From contig OZ026525.1 in the NCBI GenBank assembly GCA_964019695.1, positions 93,033,779 to 93,097,778 on the forward strand: 64,000 nt of DNA, given 5' to 3'. The translations under genes and the position numbers were made by a program. Under the pieces are notes generated by a model. The model worked only from the letters and a program-made list of their open reading frames with translations, ran no database searches and had not been told where the DNA came from. Positions 21,541 through 33,390 of this stretch are shown here, in pieces (position 1 is the stretch's first letter; every line of letters starts with the position of its first letter). The DNA is from Loripinus fragilis. Taxonomy: Eukaryota > Mollusca > Bivalvia > Lucinida > Lucinidae.

Positions 21541-24500
21541 TTATCTACGGCCTTTAAATTTTCTTATATCAATGACAGGTTGACATAAAGTAGCACTGTG
21601 TTCGCTGCATCTCATCTTTAGATAGCAATTGCTGGGTTTGGAAGAGTAAGATGACAAAAATCCTGACAGTTGTTCCAAGTATTGATGGTTCATTGTTATA
21701 TTGTCCAGTGACAATGATGTAAGCATGTCTCTCTCTACAGGTAGCAGCAGACCTTCAACAGATAAGTTCCATAGTCTCAGTTCCTCCAGCTTGTTATGTT
21801 TCTGTAGATCCAGAACAGGAAGGCAGCAACTATGACTCTGTTCACTACATTTCACTTTCCATAGATACAGATACTCTAGGCAAGAGCAAGATGACAAGGA
21901 TCCTGACAGTTGTTCCAAGTATTGATGGTTCATTGTTATATTGTCCAGTGACAATGATGTAAGCATGTCTCTCTCTACAGGTAGCAGCAGACCTTCAAAA
22001 GATAAGTCCCATAGGTCCAGTTTCCGCAGCTTGTTATGTTTCTGTAGATCCAGAACAGTAAGGCAGCATCTATGACTCTGTTCACTACATTTCACTCCAT
22101 AAAGATTCAGCTTCTCTAGGCAAGAGCAAGATGACAAAGATCCTGACAGTTGTTCCAAGTATTGATGGTTCATTGTTACATTGGTCAGGTCCAATGATGT
22201 AAACCTGTCTCTCTCTACAGGGAGCAGCAGACCTTCAACAGATAAGTTCCATAGTCTCAGTTCCTCCAGCTTGTTATGTTTCTGTAGATCCAGAACAGGA
22301 AGGCAGCAACTATGACTCTGTTCACTACATTTCACTTTCCATAGATACAGATACTCTAGGCAAGAGCAAGATGACAAAGATCCTGACAGTTGTTCCAAGT
22401 ATTGATGGTTCATTGTTACATTGTTCAGTCTCAATGATGCAAACCTGTCTCTCTCTACAGGTAGCAGCAGACCTTCAACAGGTAAGTCCAATAGGTACAG
22501 TCTCTGCAGCGTGTTATGTTGCTGTAGATCCAGAACAGGAAGGCAGCAACTATGACTCTGTTCACTACATTTCACTCTATTAAGATACAGCTCCTCTAGG
22601 CCAGAGCAAGATGACAAAGATCCTGACAGTTGTTCTAGGTATTGATGGTTCATTGTTACATTGTTCAGCCACAATATTGTAAGCCTGTCTCTCTCTACAG
22701 GTAGCAGCAGACCTTTAACATATGATTTGGTTAGGTACAGTTTTTGCAGCTTGTTATGTTTCTGTAGATCCAGAACAGGAATGCAGCAACTATCACTCTG
22801 TTCAATATCACTATTTTCAATACATTCCCAGTTTATAAGATACAGCTTCTCTAGGCAAAGTAATCTATTCTCGATAATTAGTTTTCTCATGTCAAAGACA
22901 AAATTCTCATCTAATAATTCTACATACAGTGATTTAACATTGCATGAGTATTCCTCTAACACGTGGCGGAGCAGCATTACGTCCTCATCTGAAGTGTATG
23001 GCGTTATATATATATTAGCTATACAAAAGTAAATCTGATCTGACGCCTGGTCTATAGGATTAAACTCTTGTTGTTTCATACATTTACACACTAGAGTCTG
23101 CACTGTCTGCACCTTCTCCAAATTATGGATCTGCACATTCTCTGCCAAATCTAACCACAACTGCTTACCAGCCCTTGGATCAATCCCACAGAGGAATATA
23201 ATCAGCATTTCATAATCGAACAGATCATCAACATTTTTTATGCATTCATGCTGTTTTGATTTTTCATTTTCATATTTGCTAGCAAGCCACAATGCAGCAA
23301 AAAACTCTTGAAATGTTTTGTGACAGAAAGCAAAGTTTTCCATTTTCTTTAAACCGTACATTGTTGTTTCTGTTTTAGATAAAATTCCCAACGCCAAACA
23401 GACATTTATACTTTGGTCATTTTCTTCATCTGCTCCAAGATATGACTTACATACTGCTTTAGAAAATACAAGAGAGTGTTTGTTTTCTCTGAGGAGCAGA
23501 TCAAAGGCTAGGTGTCCTATTTGCAGAAATACACCTGCATATCGTTGAAGGTTTTTATATTTTGACAGTAATTCAGGTAACTCATTCAACTGTTGTTCCC
23601 ACTTAACCTCTAGATCATTGAGGTCAGGAATTACATGAAGTTTGTTTTCAGAACTCGGCCAATTAGCCTGTCCTTTTGCTCGACGTATAAATGTCTGTAG
23701 CATATTAATGTAATTAATACACATTGATTTATGAAGAGAATGGTCATCTACCCAACTCCCGAGGGCAATAAGACATATTAATGGGATCTTCATTAGCTCA
23801 TCCATATCTTTTATTCTGACCTGATGTAGAAACTCTGAAGAAGATTGTATAGGATCCGGATCTTCCAATTGTTCTAAAATGCGATAAGTCAATTCTCCAA
23901 TATCCTTTATACCATTAATCTTCAAGCGCATAAAGATGTTCTGTGTCTTTTTAGACAAAGCGTAGAATCTCCATGGTCTAGATGTAATGAGAATTACAGA
24001 GTCAGCGACACCTGTCATATCCGGTAGACCAGCTTTATCCCCTCTTCTACCAGTCGCTGAAGTAGGTGATCCTTCCCATTCATCAGCCCCATCAATTAAG
24101 ATGAAACAGTCTTCTGGATGATTTTTAAGTACATGTATCGCTACTTTCAACATGTTCTCATTATCAAATAACTGATTAGCAATCATATCCAAAATTGATT
24201 CCTCTTTGTTAGCGAATCTACAAGATACATAGAAGAAATAATGAAATTGTTCTAACACAGAGACATCAGTAAATTGTGGAAGTGTTGATGATTCACACCA
24301 TACACTAGTGAGATGTTTGCTGAATGTTGTTTTACCTGCTCCTGCCTCACCCAGTAAAACCACTCGCTTCTGTAATACATCATCTTTGTAAAACAAGTCC
24401 CTGAATGTCCCTAACTTTCTATATTTCTCTTCCTCTTGATTCTGTTTTGCTTCATCACAAACAAGAATCGATGGCGTGAAAATCTCCGTTACATGTAGCT

Positions 24501-24578
24501 GCTCCCAGTCTGGTAGGAGAGTCACATCTAATTTACCTTTGTACCCATCTTTTAAGTACTGCTGCAGTCGTGATTTAT
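21541..24578 (-). CDS. STAND/NLR-type NACHT ATPase with LRR array, terminal coding exon
   Basis: The exon is a 1,012-codon reading frame ending in TAA at 21541-21543. Numbering from the in-frame ATG at 24621: Walker A GEAGAGKTT at 91-99, Walker B FILIDGADE at 173-181, sensor-like SVILITSRPWRF at 208-219, winged-helix signature FCHKTFQEFFAALWLA at 432-447, and leucine-rich repeats from about 586 to the end as ~80-residue double units (LEELYL.../VEGLLLPVERDRLTSL.../MNHQYLEQLSGSLSSCS). NACHT-LRR proteins are nucleotide-dependent cytoplasmic sensors of infection or damage (family knowledge); the ligand is unknown. The ATG at 24621 is probably not used: TTCTATTCCTAATTTATATTTCAG-like sequence, read on the minus strand, gives a strong 3' splice site whose first exonic base is 24578, splitting codon D15 as G|AT. 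The N-terminal part must therefore come from upstream exons, most likely the coiled coil at 58529-58868. The last LRR unit decays into a different C-terminus. Confidence 0.88.
21661..22860 (-). repeat. Five exact-register 240-bp coding repeats of the LRR array
   Basis: The word TCCTGACAGTTGTTCC (or TTCT) recurs at exactly 21661, 21901, 22141, 22381 and 22621. Every unit is 240 bp, so the frame is kept. Parts of units are almost identical at DNA level: 21781-21900 and 22261-22380 differ at a single base, and 21661-21720 and 21901-21960 are identical, while other parts differ more. This mosaic indicates recent duplication or gene conversion rather than conserved ancient repeats. Confidence 0.93.
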
Positions 24579-24809
24579 CTGAAATATAAATTAGGAATAG
24601 AACACAGCGCAACAAAATCAATTTTGTTTACAATCAAATTTCGTAAATTTAAGTCCTAGGGACTTGAGACTTTATTTCAAAGTATCGAGCATTCGAATAA
24701 GATGGAGGTGGGCACAATTATATGTAATCCCCAAAATTGATTATTTTAAGTTTTTTATTGTTTCATTTTTGCATTTTATGTTTTGTGTACGTAATAGAAA
24801 CGTCTTAGG

Positions 24810-25039
24810 TACTGTCGTGCCAACCAAGAGTGACAGTGACGTAATATTGTGTTTACAATTGTTAAGTAAAATATTAACCTGTACACTCCGCTTGAGCTAA
24901 CGTGAATCGATAGATCACTTGTGTATCAATCCTATCCTGTGGATAGGATTAGTACACAAGTGATATATTAATTATAAGTCCCTGTTATCTTTGTAAGCAT
25001 AACATGACGTAACTGTCACTCTTGGCTGGCTGGACAGTA
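24810..25039. mobile_element. ~230-bp palindromic MITE just upstream of the NACHT exon
   Basis: The left end TACTGTCGTGCCAACC...AAGAGTGACAGTGACGTAA and the right end read in reverse (TACTGTCCAGCCAGCC...AAGAGTGACAGTTACGTCA) are inverted repeats of about 38 bp. Inside is a second palindrome, 24914-24964, with arms ATCACTTGTGTA and AATCCTATCC around TGT. A lone terminus of the same family is at 36897-36933, directly followed by an F1 insertion. It lies about 230 bp upstream (in the transcript sense) of the splice acceptor. Confidence 0.75.
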
Positions 25040-26109
25040 GTGTTTCATTATATATATGTAATTAGTTCATTAATATGCCATATTCTTCGAATGATAGAAT
25101 TTATCGTTTCATTTTTTCGAATGAGCAAATATTTTGAAAATCATTGCTCGAAATTTTCGAGTTTTTTTTCAGCAGAAGGCGATTTTTCAATGAATAGGGA
25201 CCATTGCAAATACCCACACTAACATTAAATACCGCATAATATGTTATTTGTTGACCTTGAACTTTGTCTCTGAGGTCCCAATGGTAATTAAAATAATTTG
25301 CCCTCAAGAAAATGCTCTTTTAAATATAAAACTCTCTAAAGTTGTTAGTATTTGGATTAAAATAGCCTGCTTTCTTGATCTTTGACTCAATTGTCAAAGT
25401 GGCAATCACTGTACAAAATTGGACGCATCACTGTCAACAAGTACGAGAGGGATTTTGGTAACCAGCTGATAAATCCAGTTTAAGGATATTTGACCTAGAA
25501 CTTCTATCCAACAGTCATACGAATAATCTATAAGTTTAACCTACGTTGTTATTTACACACCAGAGGCAATGATTTTCTTAGATATGAACCCCTCTGTCAA
25601 AAGTGGAAGAGAAGTTCGTATTACAAGCTAAATCACATTTTAACTATAGTTGACCTTGACCTTTGACTCTAGTATCTTAGATATCATCTGAAACCTTCGT
25701 TGTATTCAACACACCATATATATTTATTGTGTCAAATATGAGCAATCTTAACTTAAAAGCTATAATTTGTATTCTACACAAAAGCTGATGTCCATTGCTC
25801 CATTGTTAGTACTACATTTAATAAACCTAACAATTATTTTGTGATGCCACTCAAGCCGTGAGGAACATTTAGCAGTATTTATGATAATGCTATCGAGCAG
25901 ACACTAGCAAGGTTTTAGTCTGGCCCAGGAAATATGCACACTCTAGTTTCAGTTCTTTGGTGCAGCCTTTGCTTCCAAAGGATACCCTTTTAAGAACATA
26001 TTTAAAGGACAATAACACAGAAAGGTAAACCAATAGTTACTTTTCTTGTAAAATTGAAAAAGTTTTAAAAAGATTTTAAAGATATTTTTAAAAGGCTCTC
26101 TAAAGCCCT
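25040..26109. other. AT-rich intron sequence, nothing recognised
   Basis: Contains scattered TGACCTTGA words like those of bivalve tandem-repeat elements (25253, 25649) but no clear unit, hairpin or coding frame. Confidence 0.4.
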
Positions 26110-27400
26110 GATCCCAAATAGATTGCAAGCGCTTTGACCTCGTTGTGACTAATAGACTGCCAATCGCTAATAGGTTGCAGAAGTATCTGCAAGGGTTTTA
26201 CAAAGATGGCAATCAGGTCGGCGTTTGGTCGCCACTCAAAATTGTTCTCAGCGAGTCTTTTAAGCATGCACAAGGGCCAAGCAGGGACTGATTCTGAATG
26301 TAGACTAGTTGCAAAGGTCTTATAGAAGTTGGGGATCTTTCGTCTACAAAGTAAGTGTGCAAAGATCAGGAATCGATACAATCAAGTACCACATCTGACC
26401 CAGGATACCAATGGGAAAGTGAAAAACTCACAGACACCACAAACGAGATCCAAGAGGTCAGCCATTTCCCAGTAAGTGACCACAAAGCACATATAAACAG
26501 ACGTGCACAAAGCCATAGCAAACACAAGACAGAACAAAAACATAAAAAAATCCACAAAAGAAGTACTGCCTTGGAACAGTCAGTAAAATATTTTACTGGA
26601 GGGCTTAAACCAGTTCAACGGCGCAAACCTCACCCTTAGTTCAGATGTGGATCAAGACACATAGATATTTGGTTTGCATGAAAGACCCCTAACTTATCAA
26701 TGCATCATCTCCTAAACATATAAATGAAGATATAACAAGGACATAAAGCAAAGATAAGGACTCAACAGTAAATAAAACTGAATACTGGAGCAAAAGAAAT
26801 CGGACAGGTAAACCTTGGTGGGCCCGACAAACAGCCAAAGCATCAGGCCCCTACCATCTCATCAATAGATAAGTCTTTAAGTCAGAACCATCATAGAGTC
26901 TGAAGTCCAACCCACTGGCGTGCATTCGCCGAACATTCGCTGATCAATCGCTGATCAATCGACGATCTGTCGCCTATTAGTTTCATGAAAACTCTGGCTG
27001 TACAATCTTCAGCAACAAGTCTACGACTAATTGGCGACTGACTAACGACCGCTCGACGGCGACTGGTCGCCTATAGGTTGCAGTTCCAACTTCAACATGA
27101 AGCTATCTTGCCATTTTTACATCAATTAACCACAAGCGTTGGAGGTGTGTGCATCATAGGGAATAGAGGTGGTCAAAAATAGACGCCATCACTGTACTAA
27201 ATCAGACGGTAAAATTTACTACGAAAATTTGGACTCCTGATTCTGATGATGATCTCAGCTGCCCTCAAGACAAATTAAGCCAGAAACATCAAAAACTAAA
27301 CATGTAAGCCCAGAGCTAGTTGTTCCCATCAGACTCATCACAAACACCACTGCAGTGTTCTGTTTCCTTGTTAGTGAAATAATTTTACCCAATATGTCAT
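26110..27400 (+). repeat. Interspersed repeat split by an F1 insertion
   Basis: 26110-26345 and 26905-27400 together match the reverse complement of 1615-2215 and its neighbourhood. The GTCGC/GCGAC-rich character (CGATCTGTCGCC, GGCGACTGG, GGTCGCCTATAGG) is shared. The break contains one complete F1 copy at 26351-26880. Confidence 0.6.
26351..26880 (+). mobile_element. Full-length F1 repeat
   Basis: Runs from GTAAGTGTGCAAAGATCAGG to ATCAATAGATAAGTCTTTAA, about 530 bp, with the conserved palindrome AGTAAAATATTTTACT near 26583. Open frames across it on both strands recur in other F1 copies only because the sequence is shared. Confidence 0.8.
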
Positions 27401-28435
27401 GATGATGGCAACTTGAACAGAAATGGTTTTATTCCTCCGAACATTTATTAAAAATTGGTGAAAGAACCGTCTCCATCCAGTCACCAACCAGTCTCTGATC
27501 AGTCGTCGATTGGTTGCTGACGGTCGCCCAGTACTCTGATCTAGTCCAGGGATGGGTGTTAACGTAAATTTATTTAATTGTCACATCCAGGACCATTCGC
27601 GGTAGTGGCATCGTCACAAAAAAAGTAAACTCCGATCAGAAATTATGTGGCACTGGTTTTTCGCAGATCCTGCTTTTATTTGTCATTTCAGGTCCTACAT
27701 CGCTGTGAGAAAGCTACTCGTGTATGCCTCCCCTAATTTCTCCAGCAGGTGCTGCGCCTATGCGAGATTCTGACAAAGCCCTGATATCTTGGAAAAAATA
27801 AGAAATTGATAAACACGCCAGCAGACTTAGACAATTTGACACGTTTGAAACGGCCTCCATGAACGTATACTTAAGGAAAAAAGAAACGCAAGAGGTGGAA
27901 ATATTTTTTTGCGCTGTTAAACGGCGGTTTTATAAATTCTCTTTTGGAAATGTCTAATTGAGTATTTGTAGACTGTGATAAAATAACAAAACGTAATTTT
28001 AACGCTAGAATAAACGCTACACGGTGAAAACATATGAAAACGTATCATGCGACGTGAACGTCAGAATAATGATCACAACACCTAGTATTATGCATGCTTG
28101 GTTACATGGCGTCGACTTGACAATTTGTAAATAATAAAACATCCAATCATATTCGTAATGAAGTCCAATATTGCGTCAAAACCTGCTGCTTGAATGCCAA
28201 GATACACAATGACAGAGAATAAGCAAGTAACGTCACTTTGAGCCGCCGTGTATGTGTCGTTGGTGTTTATTTGGGGTAAAAAAAACTAGGGGCATCAGGA
28301 CATGCATTCTCAGAAAAACTGAGTTTCAGATACCGTCGAAATATGCTAGCAGGGTATTTATATTGACGTTAGCCAAACAAAACACGTCATAATGCAAATG
28401 ACACATGACTACATGCTGAAAGTACCCAGCTAACG

Positions 28436-28790
28436 AAAAAACGTTGTGGTAACGTTATGTAAACGTTTTGTTTACGTTGCGGGAACGTTTTATTTTAACG
28501 TTTTGAAACTCTTTTTTGCAATCAATTCATTGGGTTCCTAAACGTTCTGATAAAACGTCCCCACAACGTTTAAAAACGTTGTGGAAACGTGTAAATGTTT
28601 GGTTTGCGTAGCGGGAACGTTTTATTTTAACGTTAAGTAACTCTTTTTTGGCAATCGATTTTTTGGGTTCCTAAACGTTTTGATAAAACGTTCTTATAAC
28701 GTTTGATTTTAACGTTTAGGAACTCTTTTTTTCGCAATCAAATTTTTGGGTTCCTTAACGTTTTGATAAAAAGTTACGAAACAACCTTTC
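28436..28790. repeat. ~105-bp tandem repeat rich in AACGTT
   Basis: Three degenerate units share GGGAACGTTTTATTTTAACG, an ACTCTTTTTTxGCAATCxAT block, GGGTTCCTAAACGTTxTGAT and AAAACGTT. Many words are short palindromes (AACGTT). Confidence 0.7.
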
Positions 28791-30289
28791 TGCAACCTTT
28801 AGAAAACCTTCCACAATCTTTGAATAATCTACCAAAACCTTTAGAAAACCTCCCATACCATTCAGAAAACATGCAAGCAGTCTTAAGTACACTTAAATCT
28901 TCACAAAATAATATAAAATAAATAGGTGTTACCTATATAACGAGCTAAGCGTTAAATAATAAAATACCTTAAGTTTAGGTAAAGTCCATTTTTTCATTCA
29001 AGTTCAATCGATAACATGTGGAAACCCAATTTTGGTAAAATTTGGCATTTCAAAGTGCTAGTAAGTGTAACCTTGAAAATAAGATTACAGTCACCAAAAT
29101 GTAATCAAATCTTTCTGCCCTTCCAAAAATCTATCTATCATGCAAATGTGGTCAAAATCCACCCTCTGGTTCAGAAATATTGTGTCAAAAAGGCTGATAA
29201 TTACAGTTCTTATAAGATGGTGACCTTGAAAATAAAGTCATGTTAGCCAAAATTTAAATAGCCCTTAACCCCCCCCCCCCCCCCCCCTTACAATGTCTTT
29301 ATTCATTTAGTTACAATTCATTCAGTTCTACATAAGACAGCACATGCGGAAAATGTTGATTTTTAAAGCCTTTATATGATGGTGATTTAGAAAATCAGGT
29401 CGATGTCTACAAAATCTAATCAACTCTTCAATATTCCACAATTAAACGTTAACAATATAAGGTACGGCCAGATTCAACATCAAGAGAGACCGAAAAATTT
29501 GAAATTTCAAAGTGCCGATAAGGTAACGGTCACCAAATCTAATCAACTATTTACATCCCCCTGATTCTGATTTAAATTCTATATTTTTATTACCAAAGGG
29601 GGGTCTGCGGGCTTTATATTTGCTACCATCTTTAAATCCCTCCCAGCAATTTATCAATGCAAGTTTGGTCAAAATCAAACAACTGGTCCAGAAGATAACA
29701 TACCAAAACGAAGCTACTCTGGTGTTGACAGGATCTGCAGCAAAAACAAATATACCCCCCTCCCTTCAGTTGGGGAACATAAATATGTATGTTATGTTTA
29801 GCCCAGATAAGCAACATGTTTGAGCATATAATTAGGAATATATTTTTAGCCATCAGTATAAACATTCTATTAGGGTGCTCAAAAGAACAGTCTCATCGAG
29901 GACCTACAACATACGTTTAAGCAGAGAAATAACAAAATAATGCATTCATTTTTTCATGCACTCTTCATCTTCAATAATATTAGATATCGTTTTTGATATG
30001 TTAATCTTATAGGTTTATGTGTGTGGTTGAGTGAGTTTTGTGGTGCTGCATTGGACACATCAACCAGGCCCCTTGATAAAAGTTTTCTTGCTCGTTTTCT
30101 CGCATGACTAGTAAATTTTTCATAGTAAGTTCAGTTTTTATTTATCTAAAGATGAGTTAAGATTCTGATTTTAATTCTATATTTTTATTACGAAAGGATT
30201 ATGTGCTTCGATCTAAAACATTGTTAACAGGAGCTGTCAGGTGATATTTGGAAAAAGTCTGTCAGGGTTCAAGGACGGCCATGTAAGTC

Positions 30290-30322
30290 GGGGCAAGTTC
30301 GGCCCAAAGCTAAACTTGCCCC
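30290..30322. repeat. Hairpin GGGGCAAGTT / AACTTGCCCC
   Basis: A perfect 10-bp stem encloses 13 nt (CGGCCCAAAGCTA). It shares the words CAAGTTCGGCC and ACTTGCCCC with the hairpin region at 33108-33158. Confidence 0.6.
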
Positions 30323-32579
30323 ACGCGTACATAAAATAGTTGCCATCGTATTTTAGGTCACCTATTTTGTAAAGGGTGTTCATATCATGGATCCTAAATA
30401 CCTCCGTGTTCATATTTAGCACAACGACTGACTGCACGATGATTACTTACCTTGCGTTTATTCACGGGTGGAAATGTTGTAATGGGCAATCAAACGGTTA
30501 TGTAAATGAAATCTTTACGAGATCATCCAGACATGAGCTACCGGAGCAGTAAACAATGGAAGCAGCTATGTGAGTAGTCTTGTTTTAACTGTTTTTACCG
30601 TTTTAGAGCTTAATATAAGTAAACAGAGAATGATGTTCCCAAAAATATTCATTTCTGTACAAGGAGGGAAAGAATCTGATGTAAGAAAGTTTACAGCTAA
30701 CGAATGATATACTTTCTCCTAAGCAAGGTGTACGCATTTAATCATTTTAGTGGTTGCTAATGCAGGTATTCTGTTGAACAAATGTTCTAAAATGCTTTAT
30801 TTTTGTCGAAAAATCATATCCTTTCCAACGTATTTGTCAAACAAAAGCAGTATTAACCATCTTCTCGACGTCACTTTGTTTCGACGACGTGCTTTTGGTT
30901 CCTATTGCCCCTTACGACATTGGTTGCCCCTAACGGTATGATTGCCCCTTACAATACGAATGAACTTGGACAGTTCAAAGAGAAAAGTAGAAAAAAAAGT
31001 TTTAGAAAATAATCTCGTTGTGATACATGACGTGTCGCTGATCTTTAATTCAAATTAGCCACGTCATGTGAAAACCTGCATAATGTCAATTTCGACCAAC
31101 AAAAGCGCAGATCAGCCTGTCTGTGCAGTCTGAGCAGCATCCCTTTGTTCGCTTCCTTGATAGCAGGATATCTTCCCATGTTAAAGTGAGCCTAATCATG
31201 CTAAAACCAGAATGGCAATGGTGCAGCTTGTTTCTGTGGCTGAGGAGGCTGATTTGAATTTTACCTGGTGGGTCTTGAAATCCTGAAGACACATTTCGAA
31301 TGATATGGCTAAATTCAAAGTTGATTATATTGAGGAGCCCGGTGACTAATTTGCGCGATCAAGGGGTTAAGGGTTCAAGCCTCATCAAAGGTGCTGAATT
31401 ATGGTTTTAAACAAATACTTGATTCTTTGCTTGGTAAGGGTTCAACCCAATTTTAAGATCAACGAAGTTTTGAATATTATTATAATTGTGTGGGTGGGGG
31501 TGCCATTGAATTTGGATGTTTGGGTCATTTTAGGCTCGCATTAAGGTTCAGGTTAGATAGGAATATTTTGGGGAAGGGGGTAAGTTATATTTTTGCGAGG
31601 ATGCGTGTGTCTTTGTGGTGGGGTGTAGCTAGATATGTATAGTTGAGGGGGAAGTAATCAGTACATGCTACGTAGGAACTTATACTGTACACGAAAAAAT
31701 CAGTATAACCCCATTCAACGACCCAACCAATGGGCATGTGGTCACTTGGTGATTTTTAGGACTGTTTTTGGCGGGTCATGTTAGGGCCACTCTAAGGATA
31801 GGGTAAGAATGGGAACAGTTTCGAGGGTGGGCTAAATTTTACTAGATATCGTTTGTGGGCTTAATTTTACAGATTAGCAATTTTTGGGTCCAAATTTTAC
31901 TGATTAACGATTTCAGAGGTACCCCATTTAGACCCTCTATCATGTGTGGATAATGTAAGCGGCAGACACTTAAGAGTATTCCACTGTATATCAGATAAGA
32001 GCGTTTACCAAACTGGCCCGTAAGGGTTAACTGGACCCTAAGGGGGAGTAAATGTTGTAAGTCTTTTTTTCTATTTAGTCTATGTCAACATTTTAAACCT
32101 GATTTTGATGAAACGCTGTTAAGGCATAAAATAAAATTGATGTTAAGTATATTTGTCTCACTAAACCTGCCTTGAAACTTGTTGAAAAGCCATTAAACCA
32201 CGTTTACTCAAGATCAAAACTAAAATTTCAACACACCCTCATCCTGGAGAAATTGATTTTTAGACTAACTCCTCGGTTTTCCACTTCCACGATCGCTTCC
32301 CATTATGCAAAAATGATAACTATTGGGAATCACATTGCCTGATTTCAGAATATTAACCTGAAAGCATTGAACTAAAAGTAGAAGTCGCTAACTTACCTGT
32401 TTTGCTTGTTTTATTTTCGTCTCGTTACTCATATCTGGAAGCTCTCATAAGGCGACCGTTTGCACAACTTTTGATCGCCCCTTACGATATTACCACCCAT
32501 GTTATTACATCGAAAGTTCACATTGAAGTCAAAAGTGAAAAAATGTCTAAGACACGTAATACAATCTTTAAGCTTTCTT

Positions 32580-32580
32580 A

Positions 32581-32613
<33 letters not shown>

Positions 32614-32614
32614 T
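32580..32614. repeat. (ATT)n microsatellite
   Basis: Eleven to twelve uninterrupted ATT units, then ATTTTG. Confidence 0.95.
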
Positions 32615-32732
32615 TGTTTTACAGTTCAACAAATAAAACGAGATGTATTCAAAGATTAGAAAGAAATAAGTTAAAAAAAATGTTAATACATACAAACCTA
32701 GCGCCTTTCGCTGGGTCATTGGTACACAGTAA

Positions 32733-32776
32733 AGACCCAGATCAGAAGCAACAGAGTGTAGAGTCTGATCATGGTC
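32733..32776. repeat. Hairpin repeat H2, copy 1
   Basis: GACCCAGATCAGA...GTCTGATCATGGTC forms an imperfect stem around AGCAACAGAGTGTAGA. Related hairpins with altered stem bases are at 43483-43525 and 49062-49103. Confidence 0.45.
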
Positions 32777-33123
32777 TCCACTGATTGTTTACAGATTATA
32801 AAATTGGATGAAAGTCACTACCCATATAGCCCTTTGATTCAAAACTGATTCATCCGTTTGATAAAGATGGACATTGCATTAGGCATTTATGGGTTAGGCA
32901 GGCCCAATAGCAATTCGAAGAATAGCAAGACAAAAACTCGGACACTTTAGTAGATCAACTACATTTTCAGGCTCAGTTTTGGTTAATTTGTATTCCGAAG
33001 AACCAACTCAGAGAGTCCATATGTTAGGTTATTGCCGTTTCATTTTCTTGGCCCTTATAGCAATTCAAACTACCGAAGTTTGACTGTATAATAATAGGCC
33101 AGGACGAACTTGCCCCGAGGGGT

Positions 33124-33158
33124 GGCCGAACTTACCCTATGGCAGGGTAAGTTCGGCC
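33124..33158. repeat. Perfect 14-bp hairpin GGCCGAACTTACCC / GGGTAAGTTCGGCC
   Basis: The loop is TATGGCA. Immediately upstream (33107-33123) is GACGAACTTGCCCCGAGG, echoing the hairpin at 30290-30322. Confidence 0.7.
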
Positions 33159-33390
33159 ATCATGAGCTGTTTTCCTTTAATGAAGATTACCCTTTATCGT
33201 ACAGAGACACATGATGGGGGTTACCGAGACTGGTAACACCATATTGTGCCTAACTTAAATATACAAGTTTCGCAGACCTAGATACTATAGTATTTCGAAA
33301 ATTGTGCATTTTCTAAAATGAGACCAAACTAGCCCCATCTCTCCCACATCCTTACGTAGGCGCTTAGGTACAATTTGTTTATGATGTCAC

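Noticed and set aside
22371..23032. Plus-strand frames of 70 and 123 codons
   Set aside because: They are antisense shadows of the LRR repeats of the minus-strand NACHT-LRR exon.
24579..24621. ATG at 24621 as the true start of the NACHT-LRR protein
   Set aside because: The first 14 residues are a hydrophobic translation of an obvious splice acceptor tract; the NACHT protein is expected to have upstream exons. It could be real only if this gene is a single-exon retrocopy, for which there is no sign.
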